A stretch of DNA of 64,000 nucleotides from assembly GCF_900112425.1 (NCBI RefSeq), contig NZ_FOLP01000024.1, positions 27,979 through 91,978 on the forward strand, in the 5' to 3' direction. The notes beneath the pieces were generated by a model. It saw nothing but the letters and a program-made list of their open reading frames with translations, was not told the DNA's origin and did no database searches. Numbering within the stretch: position 1 is the stretch's first letter; every line of letters starts with the position of its first letter. Of this stretch, positions 1 to 7,289 are shown one piece after another. This DNA is from Variovorax sp. OK212 (GTDB lineage: Bacteria; Pseudomonadota; Gammaproteobacteria; Burkholderiales; Burkholderiaceae_C). A program made the translations under genes and the position numbers.

Positions 1-315
1 CCTCCAGCGGCCGCCATCGAAGAGTATCCAGCCCAAACTCACGAGGTCGTCGAACGTCGGACCGCCGTCTGCAATGCGCTGCGCCGATTCGTCCCAGTTC
101 TTGGCAACGTCTTCTGCGCCGCCCGGATACTCTAATCTGTAGTGCTGACTGAACTCGAGAAGGCTCAGTTCATCGACCATCCCGTCATGCCCGAAAGTGG
201 GACGCAAGTGCGGCGACCGATATAACCAACGCTCGAACATCTGCCTCAGTACGAGGCGAACCTGTGCCGGCGCCCACATGCCCTCGAGCGGACGCACCTC
301 TTCGAATCCTGCCAC
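1..315 (-). CDS. Hypothetical protein, N-terminal part, runs off the left edge
   Basis: An open frame on the minus strand starts at GTG 315-313 and stays open to base 1, so at least 105 residues are present and the C-terminus lies outside the window. A strong ribosome binding site (AAAGGAGG) sits a few bases before the GTG. The protein begins MAGFEEVRPLEGMWAPAQVR and is rich in Trp, Arg and acidic residues, without a signal peptide or membrane segment. I do not recognise the family. It belongs to the low-GC accessory island. Its reading frame and Shine-Dalgarno are the only evidence that it is a gene. Confidence 0.6.
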   Translation of the reverse strand, partial: MAGFEEVRPLEGMWAPAQVRLVLRQMFERWLYRSPHLRPTFGHDGMVDELSLLEFSQHYRLEYPGGAEDVAKNWDESAQRIADGGPTFDDLVSLGWILFDGGRWR

Positions 316-678
316 GACTCCTCCTTTCTAGTATCCCTGCTGTGCATGCTACGCCACGACGCCACCGTATCTCGGCAAGTGACGGGGCTCACCGCCGTGT
401 TGGTCAAGAGTTCAACCCCTTCGCGAAGCTTCTGGGATGCGCCGGACAGGCCATCCAACTGGATGACCCGCTCGTCTTGGTCGTCACCGCCTACCTAGTG
501 AACGTCAGCACGTTCGAGCTAAGCTTGCCGAATTGCTGTGAGGGACTTTCGTCGTGTATGCGCCGGGTCAGTTGCTCGACGCGCTACGGCAATTCGGCAA
601 GCCCTCGCCGCGCCGCAGAGGTCTAAGAAGAGCCGCACGACTGGGCCCATGCCGAATGGCCGGTTCGGATGACCGACC
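316..678. other. Non-coding stretch with a long inverted repeat
   Basis: No convincing gene is seen between the truncated gene and the H-NS gene. On the minus strand around 410-485 a short stretch translates as plausible protein (DDQDERVIQLDGLSG and onward) but follows a stop codon and lacks a good start, so it may be a gene remnant. The only clear structure is the 14-bp inverted repeat at 523-602. Confidence 0.5.
523..602. repeat. Perfect 14-bp inverted repeat around a 52-nt loop
   Basis: GCTTGCCGAATTGC at 523-536 is the exact reverse complement of GCAATTCGGCAAGC at 589-602. No T-run follows, so it is not a classical terminator, and the flanks do not show the RYYYAAC/GTTRRRY ends of an integron attC site. 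It could be a recombination site, a structured RNA or a very small mobile element. Confidence 0.7.
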
Positions 679-1212
679 TCACGCCCCCGTTGCTGCCAAT
701 TGCTCCAGCGTCTTCCCTGCGGCCAACGCCTCCTTCAGCCAACGAGGCTTAGGGCCGAAACCGGACCACGTGTTTCCAGCCTCATCGCGATACGCCGTAG
801 CAATGCGCTTTTTCGCAGGCACGCCTTTGGCCTTCTTGGGCGTCTTCTCTGCTTTCGGCGCCTTCCCTGCCTTCACCGGCGCGGTCCCGCTTGACGAGGC
901 GAAGTCCTCGAGCGACCTGCCAGCAGCAAGCGCATCACGCAGCCAACGTGGACGCGGACCACGGCCGCCCCATGTGTTGCCAAGGCCGTCGGAGTACGCC
1001 GGAGCGCTTTTGCCGCCCGTCTTCAGCGTCTTGGCAGTCGACTTCTGCGACTTACCGCCGTATCCGAGTTGCTCTGCTGTCAGGCCGTAGTGCGCGACTG
1101 CTTCCCTGATGCGAGCAACGACGCCATCGACTTCTTGAGCTCGAAGTTCGTCTGCCTGGCGCTGAAGCGCTTCGATTTGCTTCTGGATTTGAGCGTAACT
1201 TTTTTGTGCCAT
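679..1212 (-). CDS. H-NS family nucleoid protein with two C-terminal DNA-binding domains
   Basis: The 177-residue protein has a basic/acidic coiled-coil oligomerisation region (about 1-45), then two copies of the H-NS/BpH3-type DNA-binding core at about 72-104 and 140-172. Each copy reads roughly AY-D-GNTW-G-GP-PRWL-ALAAG-LE. A Lys/Ala/Pro-rich linker (about 110-138) resembling histone H1 tails joins them. Typical H-NS family members are near 100-135 residues with one such core, so this one is extended by an internal duplication. It probably binds curved AT-rich island DNA and silences it. It is transcribed away from the qat operon, with which it shares a 311-bp upstream region. Start ATG 1212 is preceded by AAGAAGG. 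Confidence 0.9.
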   Translation of the reverse strand: MAQKSYAQIQKQIEALQRQADELRAQEVDGVVARIREAVAHYGLTAEQLGYGGKSQKSTAKTLKTGGKSAPAYSDGLGNTWGGRGPRPRWLRDALAAGRSLEDFASSSGTAPVKAGKAPKAEKTPKKAKGVPAKKRIATAYRDEAGNTWSGFGPKPRWLKEALAAGKTLEQLAATGA

Positions 1213-1523
1213 TGCAATACCTTCTTTGTGGGAGTGTAGGTCGTGACTTTAATACTGTTCGACGGAGTCTCGTTGTCAGAATCTGATGCTGCCGCGCAGC
1301 AACCATTGGTCCAAATCGAGCGCGTGAAGACCCTCGTATGACGAACTGGACACGCTGTTACAGTGACGCTATCAGCAGGCATTCGTCCTATAAGCATTGA
1401 GACCCGCGACTGTCGGTGACAGTCACCTTGGTTGTCGTTCGCGTAGGAGGCCGCATTCAAGGCGGGGTCGAGCAATAACTCGGCTCAACTGCAAATAACG
1501 ATACTTCGGATGAGGAGGATTAA
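1213..1523. promoter_or_regulatory. Divergent promoter region between hns-like gene and qatA
   Basis: This 311-bp gap separates the leftward H-NS gene from the rightward qat operon and must carry both promoters. GAGGAGG just before 1524 is the qatA ribosome binding site. I see no clear -35/-10 pair or operator repeat. The H-NS-like protein next door is a natural candidate to control it, but that is inference. Confidence 0.5.
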
Positions 1524-3404
1524 ATGTGGCATGACATCGAAGCCGAGGTTGACCTTCTTAACTTCGGCCTGGTCGCGAATGCAGCAGCGAATCTGATACG
1601 GGATGCCGGAGACACGCCGGTCACCATTGGTATTTCTGGCGGTTGGGGCGCCGGAAAATCGACTCTGGTAAAGCTTGTGCGAGCTCACTTGGAGGATAGC
1701 GCCAAGAAGGACGGGAGGCACTCCTCATACATTCTGATGGAGTTTAACGCTTGGCTCTATCAAGGCTACGAAGACGCACGTCAAGCGTTGCTCCAAGCGG
1801 TTTCCGACCGCATTGTCGAGGAAGCGACGAAGCGGAAGAGCTTTCTCGATAAGGCGAAGGACTTTGCTAAACGCGTCAAACTCCTCAAGGTTGGACGAGT
1901 TGTCATGCCTGTTGTTACGCACGTGGCCGTCGGAACTGTGGCAGCGGGGCCGCTCGGTGCCCTTTTCGGTGCCGTCAGTGGACTAGTGCAGGGCTTCAGC
2001 GATGAGGACAGGCGTGCGGAAGGACTGACGGCGGTCCAGGAGGCGTACGCAGAGCTCTCTCCAGAACTCAAAGATGTCATCGGCGAAAAGAAGGAATCGT
2101 CGCTGCCTAAGGAAATCGAAGGTCTGCGCAAAGCCTTCGCTGAGCTACTGGAGGAGCTGGAGGTCCACCTGGTTGTCTTCGTCGACGACCTTGACCGGTG
2201 CCTTCCGAATACTGCAATTGGAACACTGGAAGCGATGAGGCTTCTGCTGCACGTCAAGCGGACGGCTTTTCTAATTGCCGCCGACGAAAGCATGATTCGC
2301 GGCGCGGTCCGAGCCCACTTCAAGGGTGTAGACATTGAGGAAGGACTTGTCACCAGCTATTTCGACAAGCTTATACAGATTCCGCTCAGAGTCCCGAGGC
2401 TGGGAGTCAACGAAGTAAAGGCATATCTGGCGCTGCTTTTGACTGACCTTGCATCTAGGCAAGGCCGTCTTACGCCCGCTGTTCAATCACTGGGGCAGGA
2501 CGCTGTACTAGAAAGGCTTAAGAAATCTTGGGAAAAGGGCATCTCGCGTGAGTTTCTGGATGAAGCATTTAAGCCAGAGAAGGCGAAAATTGCAAAAGAA
2601 CTTGATATTGCCGACCAGTTAGCCCCCTTACTTGTGACATCGGCAGAGATTGCAGGCAACCCGCGGCTGATTAAGCGATTCCTCAACAATCTCATGATTC
2701 GACAGACCATCGCCAAGGCGATGAGCATGCCGCTGGCTCTCGAAGAACTCATCAAGGTTCAGCTTTTTGAACGGTGCGCATCGAGCGCGGCGTTTGAGTT
2801 CCTAACGAAATCGGTCGCGTCAAGTCCAGACGGAAAGGCTGTGTTCCTGCAAGTCCTCGAATCGGCCGCGCAGACGGCTGAAAAGTACGAGCCGCCGCAC
2901 GCTTCGTGGACGGGCGACTTCTATGAGCAATGGGTCAAGCTGAACCCTCGGTTGGCGGACCAAGATTTGCGGCCAATACTGCACCTGAGTCGTGACCGGA
3001 GTTTGGGCCTGGCAGCCTATGACGAGTTGTCAGCCGAAGCGAAGCAGCTCCTAGAGGCGACCATGGAGGCGACCGATGTGTCCAAGCTTTTGGTCAAGAA
3101 GCTGACTTCGCTCGGCGAGGGAGACGTCTCGCGAATACTTAATCGCGCAATCCGAAAGGCCCGAGAAGACCGGTGGGAGGTCGAAGACATCATTCGATGC
3201 CTCAACTGCACGGATGCACATCCGCAACTGGGTCTTCAACTTGTACCGGCGCTTTCCGAGATTCCAGGTAATAGGCGCGACCTGGCACTCTTGCCTTTGC
3301 TCAAGAACCGCCCTTGGGCGCGAGCCTTACTGCAGCAGTGGGAGGATGACCCCGAAACCAGTGCGAAATCGCGCCAGTATCTTCTAAAGCAAAAAGGGAG
3401 GTAA
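1524..3404 (+). CDS. qatA: QatA, KAP-family P-loop NTPase of the Qat anti-phage system
   Basis: The 626-residue protein carries a Walker A loop GGWGAGKST at about 39-47 and a Walker B strand LVVFVDDLDRC at about 216-226. This is the KAP NTPase layout, with a hydrophobic insertion (about 125-157, rich in V, G, A) between the two motifs that may contact the membrane. Walker B ends with DDLDR, characteristic of KAP and STAND ATPases. Start ATG 1524 has an AGGAGG five bases upstream. It is followed at once by qatB, qatC and qatD, which identifies the operon as the Qat system known to protect against phages. The ATPase is thought to power or sense infection, but its exact target is not known from sequence. 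Confidence 0.92.
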   Translation: MWHDIEAEVDLLNFGLVANAAANLIRDAGDTPVTIGISGGWGAGKSTLVKLVRAHLEDSAKKDGRHSSYILMEFNAWLYQGYEDARQALLQAVSDRIVEEATKRKSFLDKAKDFAKRVKLLKVGRVVMPVVTHVAVGTVAAGPLGALFGAVSGLVQGFSDEDRRAEGLTAVQEAYAELSPELKDVIGEKKESSLPKEIEGLRKAFAELLEELEVHLVVFVDDLDRCLPNTAIGTLEAMRLLLHVKRTAFLIAADESMIRGAVRAHFKGVDIEEGLVTSYFDKLIQIPLRVPRLGVNEVKAYLALLLTDLASRQGRLTPAVQSLGQDAVLERLKKSWEKGISREFLDEAFKPEKAKIAKELDIADQLAPLLVTSAEIAGNPRLIKRFLNNLMIRQTIAKAMSMPLALEELIKVQLFERCASSAAFEFLTKSVASSPDGKAVFLQVLESAAQTAEKYEPPHASWTGDFYEQWVKLNPRLADQDLRPILHLSRDRSLGLAAYDELSAEAKQLLEATMEATDVSKLLVKKLTSLGEGDVSRILNRAIRKAREDRWEVEDIIRCLNCTDAHPQLGLQLVPALSEIPGNRRDLALLPLLKNRPWARALLQQWEDDPETSAKSRQYLLKQKGR

Positions 3405-3407
3405 GTG

Positions 3408-4235
3408 ATGGGAACTTCTACTTCCAGCGCAGGACCTGGTAGCGGTGTAAGCCTGGACCCGCCTTGGTTGGATGACGTTATCGCGGAGATTGGCACTGGA
3501 AACACTGTTCCGCCAGGTGACGGGGAGCCGCCGGCTCCGCCAGCCGGTGCAACGGGAACTGCGCCGCCCGCGAGATACGGTGATGCGCGGCGAGAGCTTG
3601 GCAAGTACGCCAGGAATGGAGACACGCAGCATCTAGGAAATGCCATCGGGCACTACTCTCGCCGTGGAAGCGGTGGTGCAAGTGCGGCAGCCAGCCGAAT
3701 GCGGGCCTCGACTCGTGCTGGGGCTGAGCTTTTCTCGTTTCTCAATTCCGTCAGCCAAGGTACATCTCCAGAGGCTCGTAAATGGATTGATGACTTGCGG
3801 GCAAGTAATCCTTCGGCCGAAGACGTGGTGGACGCCATTGTTCGCGAACTGGCACCTCCGGGCGGCAGCGCCGATGAGGAGTCCTTCCGCGATTCGATGG
3901 GCCTCGCCTTGTCCGAATTGGTGAAGGATGACCCGACCATCGACTTGTTGGGCATGAGCGTCGACGACACTTGGGAGCTGATGAAGGGCTATCTTGCAGC
4001 CGAGGCCGCCAATCGGCTTTGCTTCGACTTGGGTCCCATTTTCGAGAGTTCACAGATTGACCCTAAGACTGCTGTCATACGCGAACGAGAAATGCGACGC
4101 TTTATCAAGAACGAGATTGGAACGCATGTCGACATGCTTCGAGGCACCAGCTCAAATCCAACGCGTGGGCAGCTCGACTCCATTCTCCAAGAATCGCTGA
4201 AGATGACCTTCGAACTCTTTGAGGCAGACCTATGA
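3408..4235 (+). CDS. qatB: QatB, uncharacterised Qat component
   Basis: The 275-residue protein follows qatA with only three bases between them. ATG 3408 is preferred over the GTG at 3405 because the GGGAGG at 3396-3401 is then at normal spacing. The first 55 residues are rich in Ser, Gly and Pro and look disordered. The rest is mainly helical and acidic with no motif I recognise. Its position between the KAP ATPase and the QueC-like protein makes it QatB by synteny. Its stop overlaps the qatC start (ATGA), so the two are translationally coupled. Its biochemical role is unknown. Confidence 0.85.
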   Translation: MGTSTSSAGPGSGVSLDPPWLDDVIAEIGTGNTVPPGDGEPPAPPAGATGTAPPARYGDARRELGKYARNGDTQHLGNAIGHYSRRGSGGASAAASRMRASTRAGAELFSFLNSVSQGTSPEARKWIDDLRASNPSAEDVVDAIVRELAPPGGSADEESFRDSMGLALSELVKDDPTIDLLGMSVDDTWELMKGYLAAEAANRLCFDLGPIFESSQIDPKTAVIREREMRRFIKNEIGTHVDMLRGTSSNPTRGQLDSILQESLKMTFELFEADL

Positions 4236-5518
4236 CAAAGGTTCTCTGCGCACCCAAAGACCTAATTCCAATACTGCGCGAACGTGGAACTAACTATGTT
4301 TCGATGTATGCCCATGACGGACTGCCAGACGTCAGCACGGTGGGCACGTCGCTCATTGATGACATCAAGCGTGCGGGCATTGCACCCAGCGCCAGGAGCT
4401 GGGATTTCTTATCCTTAGCACTCGCTGTCAATGCTGCTGACCATGCGGTGGAGCGCAATGTGTCTGCCGACGGCTGGACCAGGACCATCGAACTGGAGGT
4501 TGCCCTGTATGAGCCTGAACCATTTCAGCAGTTGACAGCCGAAATTCAACAAGCGCTACGCTTCCTGACTGGAGATTTCTGGCAGTTGCGCTTCGTCGAA
4601 GGCGGTTACCCCCCACCAAACCCTCGGCAGCGTGTAATTCATGATGCGGACTGCGTATCGCTTCTTTCCGGTGGGTTGGACAGCCTAATTGGCGCGCTCA
4701 ACCTTGCGGCGCAAGGACGTTCCCCCATCTTCGTCTCGCATATCGCGAAGGGCGATTCGGATACCCAAGTGTTGTATGCACGAACTCTAGGAGGAGGAGA
4801 GCGCCATCTGCAGTGGAATCAGAACATCTGGTTAAAGCCGCAGCGTGACGGTGAAGGTTCGACGCGTGGCCGGTCCATTGTCTTCTTCGCGTTCGCAGCG
4901 TTAGCTGCAGACAGCCATGCGGACGGCACGGATGTCGAATCGGTCGAGGTCTTCGTGCCGGAGAATGGGCTTATCAGCTTGAACGTTCCACTGAACGCTG
5001 GGCGGGTGGGCAGCCTAAGCACAAAGACCACGCACCCGGTGTTCATGCAACGCCTGCAATCCATCTGGACTCAGCTGGGCATTCCCGCAAGCCTGCAGCT
5101 GCCCTACGCTGCGCAGACAAAAGGCGAGATGATGGCGACCTGCCTCGACCAAGAAGGCTTGGCGAACTTGGCAGGTAGGTCCACAAGTTGTGGACGGTAC
5201 GCCGTATTCGGGTTAAGGCATTGTGGTCGTTGTGTGCCCTGCATGGTGAGACGGTCCGCCTTTCTGCGCTCTGGCATCGCGGACACCACAGCGACGTATG
5301 TCCACGCCGATTTGAAGGCTGCGCAACCTGACCGCCCTCCCAACGATGTGGCCGCGGTAGCAGCTGCTGTGCTCAAGGTTGAACAGGATGGCGTTCGCGC
5401 CTTGACAGCAGGGCAGTTTGCTTTTGCTGCGCCAACTCGTCGAACAGATTTCGAAGGTGTCGTAGAACGCGGACTGAAGGAGCTGGGCGTGCTACTACGA
5501 CAACACCGTGTCCTGTGA
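4232..5518 (+). CDS. qatC: QatC, QueC-like PP-loop ATPase/nucleoside-modifying enzyme
   Basis: The 428-residue protein contains the PP-loop motif SGGLDS at about 146-151, as in QueC (7-cyano-7-deazaguanine synthase). A C-terminal zinc site of four cysteines lies at about C320, C331, C334 and C337 (CGRCVPC core). QueC itself is near 230 residues. The extra N-terminal 140 residues are specific to defence versions. QueC converts a deazaguanine acid to the nitrile using ATP. In defence systems such enzymes may modify nucleic acids or proteins, and the substrate here is unknown. Both the start (ATGA with qatB) and the end (GTGA with qatD) overlap neighbouring genes. Confidence 0.92.
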   Translation: MTKVLCAPKDLIPILRERGTNYVSMYAHDGLPDVSTVGTSLIDDIKRAGIAPSARSWDFLSLALAVNAADHAVERNVSADGWTRTIELEVALYEPEPFQQLTAEIQQALRFLTGDFWQLRFVEGGYPPPNPRQRVIHDADCVSLLSGGLDSLIGALNLAAQGRSPIFVSHIAKGDSDTQVLYARTLGGGERHLQWNQNIWLKPQRDGEGSTRGRSIVFFAFAALAADSHADGTDVESVEVFVPENGLISLNVPLNAGRVGSLSTKTTHPVFMQRLQSIWTQLGIPASLQLPYAAQTKGEMMATCLDQEGLANLAGRSTSCGRYAVFGLRHCGRCVPCMVRRSAFLRSGIADTTATYVHADLKAAQPDRPPNDVAAVAAAVLKVEQDGVRALTAGQFAFAAPTRRTDFEGVVERGLKELGVLLRQHRVL

Positions 5519-6249
5519 TTGACTTCCACTCCCACCTTGACCTGTACCCAAACGGTTTGGAGCTGGCACGCGAAGTCAACATACGCAACGAATTCACCCT
5601 CGTCGTCACCACAAGTCCTCGCGCTTACCACGCTACATCACGGGTTTTCGCCGGGCTACAAAACATCAAGGTAGGACTGGGACTGCATCCGGAGGTGGCT
5701 GAACCTAAGGCGACCGAAGTTGATGCGCTGGTCGGTGGCGTGACGAGTGTGCGCTTTATCGGAGAGATTGGGCTTGACGGCTCTCCGCGATTCCGTAAGA
5801 CCATGGACCTGCAAGAGCGAATCTTTCAAGCCGTCCTTGATGAATGCAAACGTCAAGGTGGAAGAATCATCAGCATCCATTCGAGGGGCGCTGCATCGCG
5901 CGTTATCGAGTTGATTGCGAGGGCTGGCGCATTGGGATTTCCAGTTCTGCATTGGTTCTCTGGTGGACTGGCCGAGCTCCAAGCGGCGGCACGACTTGGT
6001 TGCTGGTTCAGCGTCGGTCCGGCGATGCTTGCTAGCGAAAAGGGGCGCGCGCTGGCGGCGAGGATGCCCTTGAACCGAGTGCTTCCTGAAACCGATGGCC
6101 CTTTTGCCATGCATAGGGGAGAAGTCCTTAAACCCTGGGATGCCTGGAGCGTGTGCGGCATTCTGGCCGACCTTTGGGCCGTGCCTATTACTGATGTTGA
6201 ACAGCAGTTTCGCAGCAACCTTGAGCAGTTGCTATTTAATCGGTCTTGA
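5515..6249 (+). CDS. qatD: QatD, TatD-like metal-dependent hydrolase/DNase
   Basis: The 244-residue protein starts with GTG 5515 inside the qatC stop. It shows the TatD-family metal ligands: HSHLD at about 5-9, Glu in EIGLD (about 84), His about 122 (SIHSR), His about 146 (LHWFSGG) and Asp about 194 (ETDGP). TatD proteins are TIM-barrel 3'-5' DNases of about 260 residues, so length and motifs fit a complete, active-looking enzyme. Its place as the last gene of the four-gene coupled operon supports QatD. All four Qat genes look intact, so the system is probably functional. Confidence 0.92.
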   Translation: MIDFHSHLDLYPNGLELAREVNIRNEFTLVVTTSPRAYHATSRVFAGLQNIKVGLGLHPEVAEPKATEVDALVGGVTSVRFIGEIGLDGSPRFRKTMDLQERIFQAVLDECKRQGGRIISIHSRGAASRVIELIARAGALGFPVLHWFSGGLAELQAAARLGCWFSVGPAMLASEKGRALAARMPLNRVLPETDGPFAMHRGEVLKPWDAWSVCGILADLWAVPITDVEQQFRSNLEQLLFNRS

Positions 6250-6558
6250 CGCGATGGGACCGGGTATGGGTTGACCGAAGTTCGGTTGTCAGCATTCGGT
6301 CAATGGCGTATGGGGGCCCGGCTACCGACGGTGTACGTCGGCTCAGGGTCCGTTCTCGACGGTTGCGCGAACGGCAACGGTCGGCGGCGGATTCAACCGG
6401 TCGATGCAACACATTCGCTGAACATTTCAGCAGGTGTATGGAAGCCGAGCGTTTTGTCAGAGGCAGCAAACGCCTTGAGCCAATTAGGCCGAGCCCCCGA
6501 GCCAGGACTCGTTGGTCGATATAGGCGCTCCGGAAAATTCGATTTTGAGGTATTCGAT
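6250..6558. other. Gap after qatD containing nested palindromes
   Basis: No convincing gene is seen. A frame open from about 6271 continues into the next gene but its first 96 residues have an unusual composition and no ribosome binding site. At 6271-6303 TTGACCGAA and TTCGGTCAA form a 9-bp inverted repeat. Inside it, ACCGAA-G-TTCGGT is a second palindrome sharing the left arm. This may be an operator for the downstream nuclease gene. Confidence 0.5.
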
Positions 6559-7206
6559 ATGGACATTCGTTCTGAGCGTTTGGCCTTTTGGTTCTTGCGG
6601 CTCAATGGCTTCCTTACCATTCCAAACTTCATCGTCCATCCCGAAGGGCCTCGCTTAGATGGCGCATTTCCGCAGCAGACGGACGTCGATGTACTTGGAG
6701 TTCGCTTCCCGTTTCGAGCCGAGAATCGTGCCCGCCCGATGGGCGACTTCGCGCTCTTTTTAGGCGAGCAGCGACGGCCAATGGTCGTGCTGTCGGAGGT
6801 CAAGACCGGTCGATGTGGCCTTAATGGGCCTTGGACCGACCCTAAGCGCGAGAACATGGAGAAGGTTCTGCATGCGGGAGGCTTTCGACCGGCGGAACAG
6901 GTCGATGACATCGCGCAGTCGCTCTATCGCTCCGGCATCTGGCAGGATGATGAACTCGTCATCCGTATCCTGTGCTTTGGCGCGGAGCATAACGCTGGAA
7001 TCGGACGAAGCCATCCGGAGGTTCATCAGCTGCTTTGGCAGCAAGACGTGCTGCCATTTGTCTATCAACGCTTTTTCGAGTACAGGCTCGAGAAGCAGAT
7101 GCACCACCAATGGGACGATGATGTCAAGGAGCTCTTTGCTCACGTGAGGCAGTCTTCGAACGAAGCAGACTTTCTGCGCTCGGTGAGTGTCGCCGAACGA
7201 ACGTGA
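6559..7206 (+). CDS. Predicted PD-(D/E)XK-fold nuclease, unknown family
   Basis: From ATG 6559 the protein has 215 residues. It begins with a helix holding a Glu (SERLAFWFLRLNGF), followed by TDVDVLGVRFPF and then VVLSEVKTG. This Glu helix, Asp strand, E-x-K strand order is that of PD-(D/E)XK restriction-endonuclease-like enzymes. The frame is open further upstream to about 6271, so a longer form cannot be excluded. A weak TGAGG precedes ATG 6559. It lies directly downstream of qatABCD and 84 bp before another nuclease-like gene. Cleavage of DNA or RNA as a defence effector is inferred, not shown. Confidence 0.7.
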   Translation: MDIRSERLAFWFLRLNGFLTIPNFIVHPEGPRLDGAFPQQTDVDVLGVRFPFRAENRARPMGDFALFLGEQRRPMVVLSEVKTGRCGLNGPWTDPKRENMEKVLHAGGFRPAEQVDDIAQSLYRSGIWQDDELVIRILCFGAEHNAGIGRSHPEVHQLLWQQDVLPFVYQRFFEYRLEKQMHHQWDDDVKELFAHVRQSSNEADFLRSVSVAERT

Positions 7207-7289
7207 CCTGCCTGTCTTTGACGGCGTCAAGGGAAAGCGACACTCTGGGAACGCAAGCGCGTGGCGACGGGTGAACCAGCGGGGACGCG

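Noticed and set aside
523..602. Inverted repeat as an integron attC site
   Set aside because: The expected RYYYAAC and GTTRRRY ends are absent and no integron integrase or cassette array is seen.
6271..6558. Longer form of the predicted nuclease starting at TTG 6271
   Set aside because: The extra ~96 residues have atypical composition, overlap the palindromes and have no ribosome binding site, so ATG 6559 was preferred.
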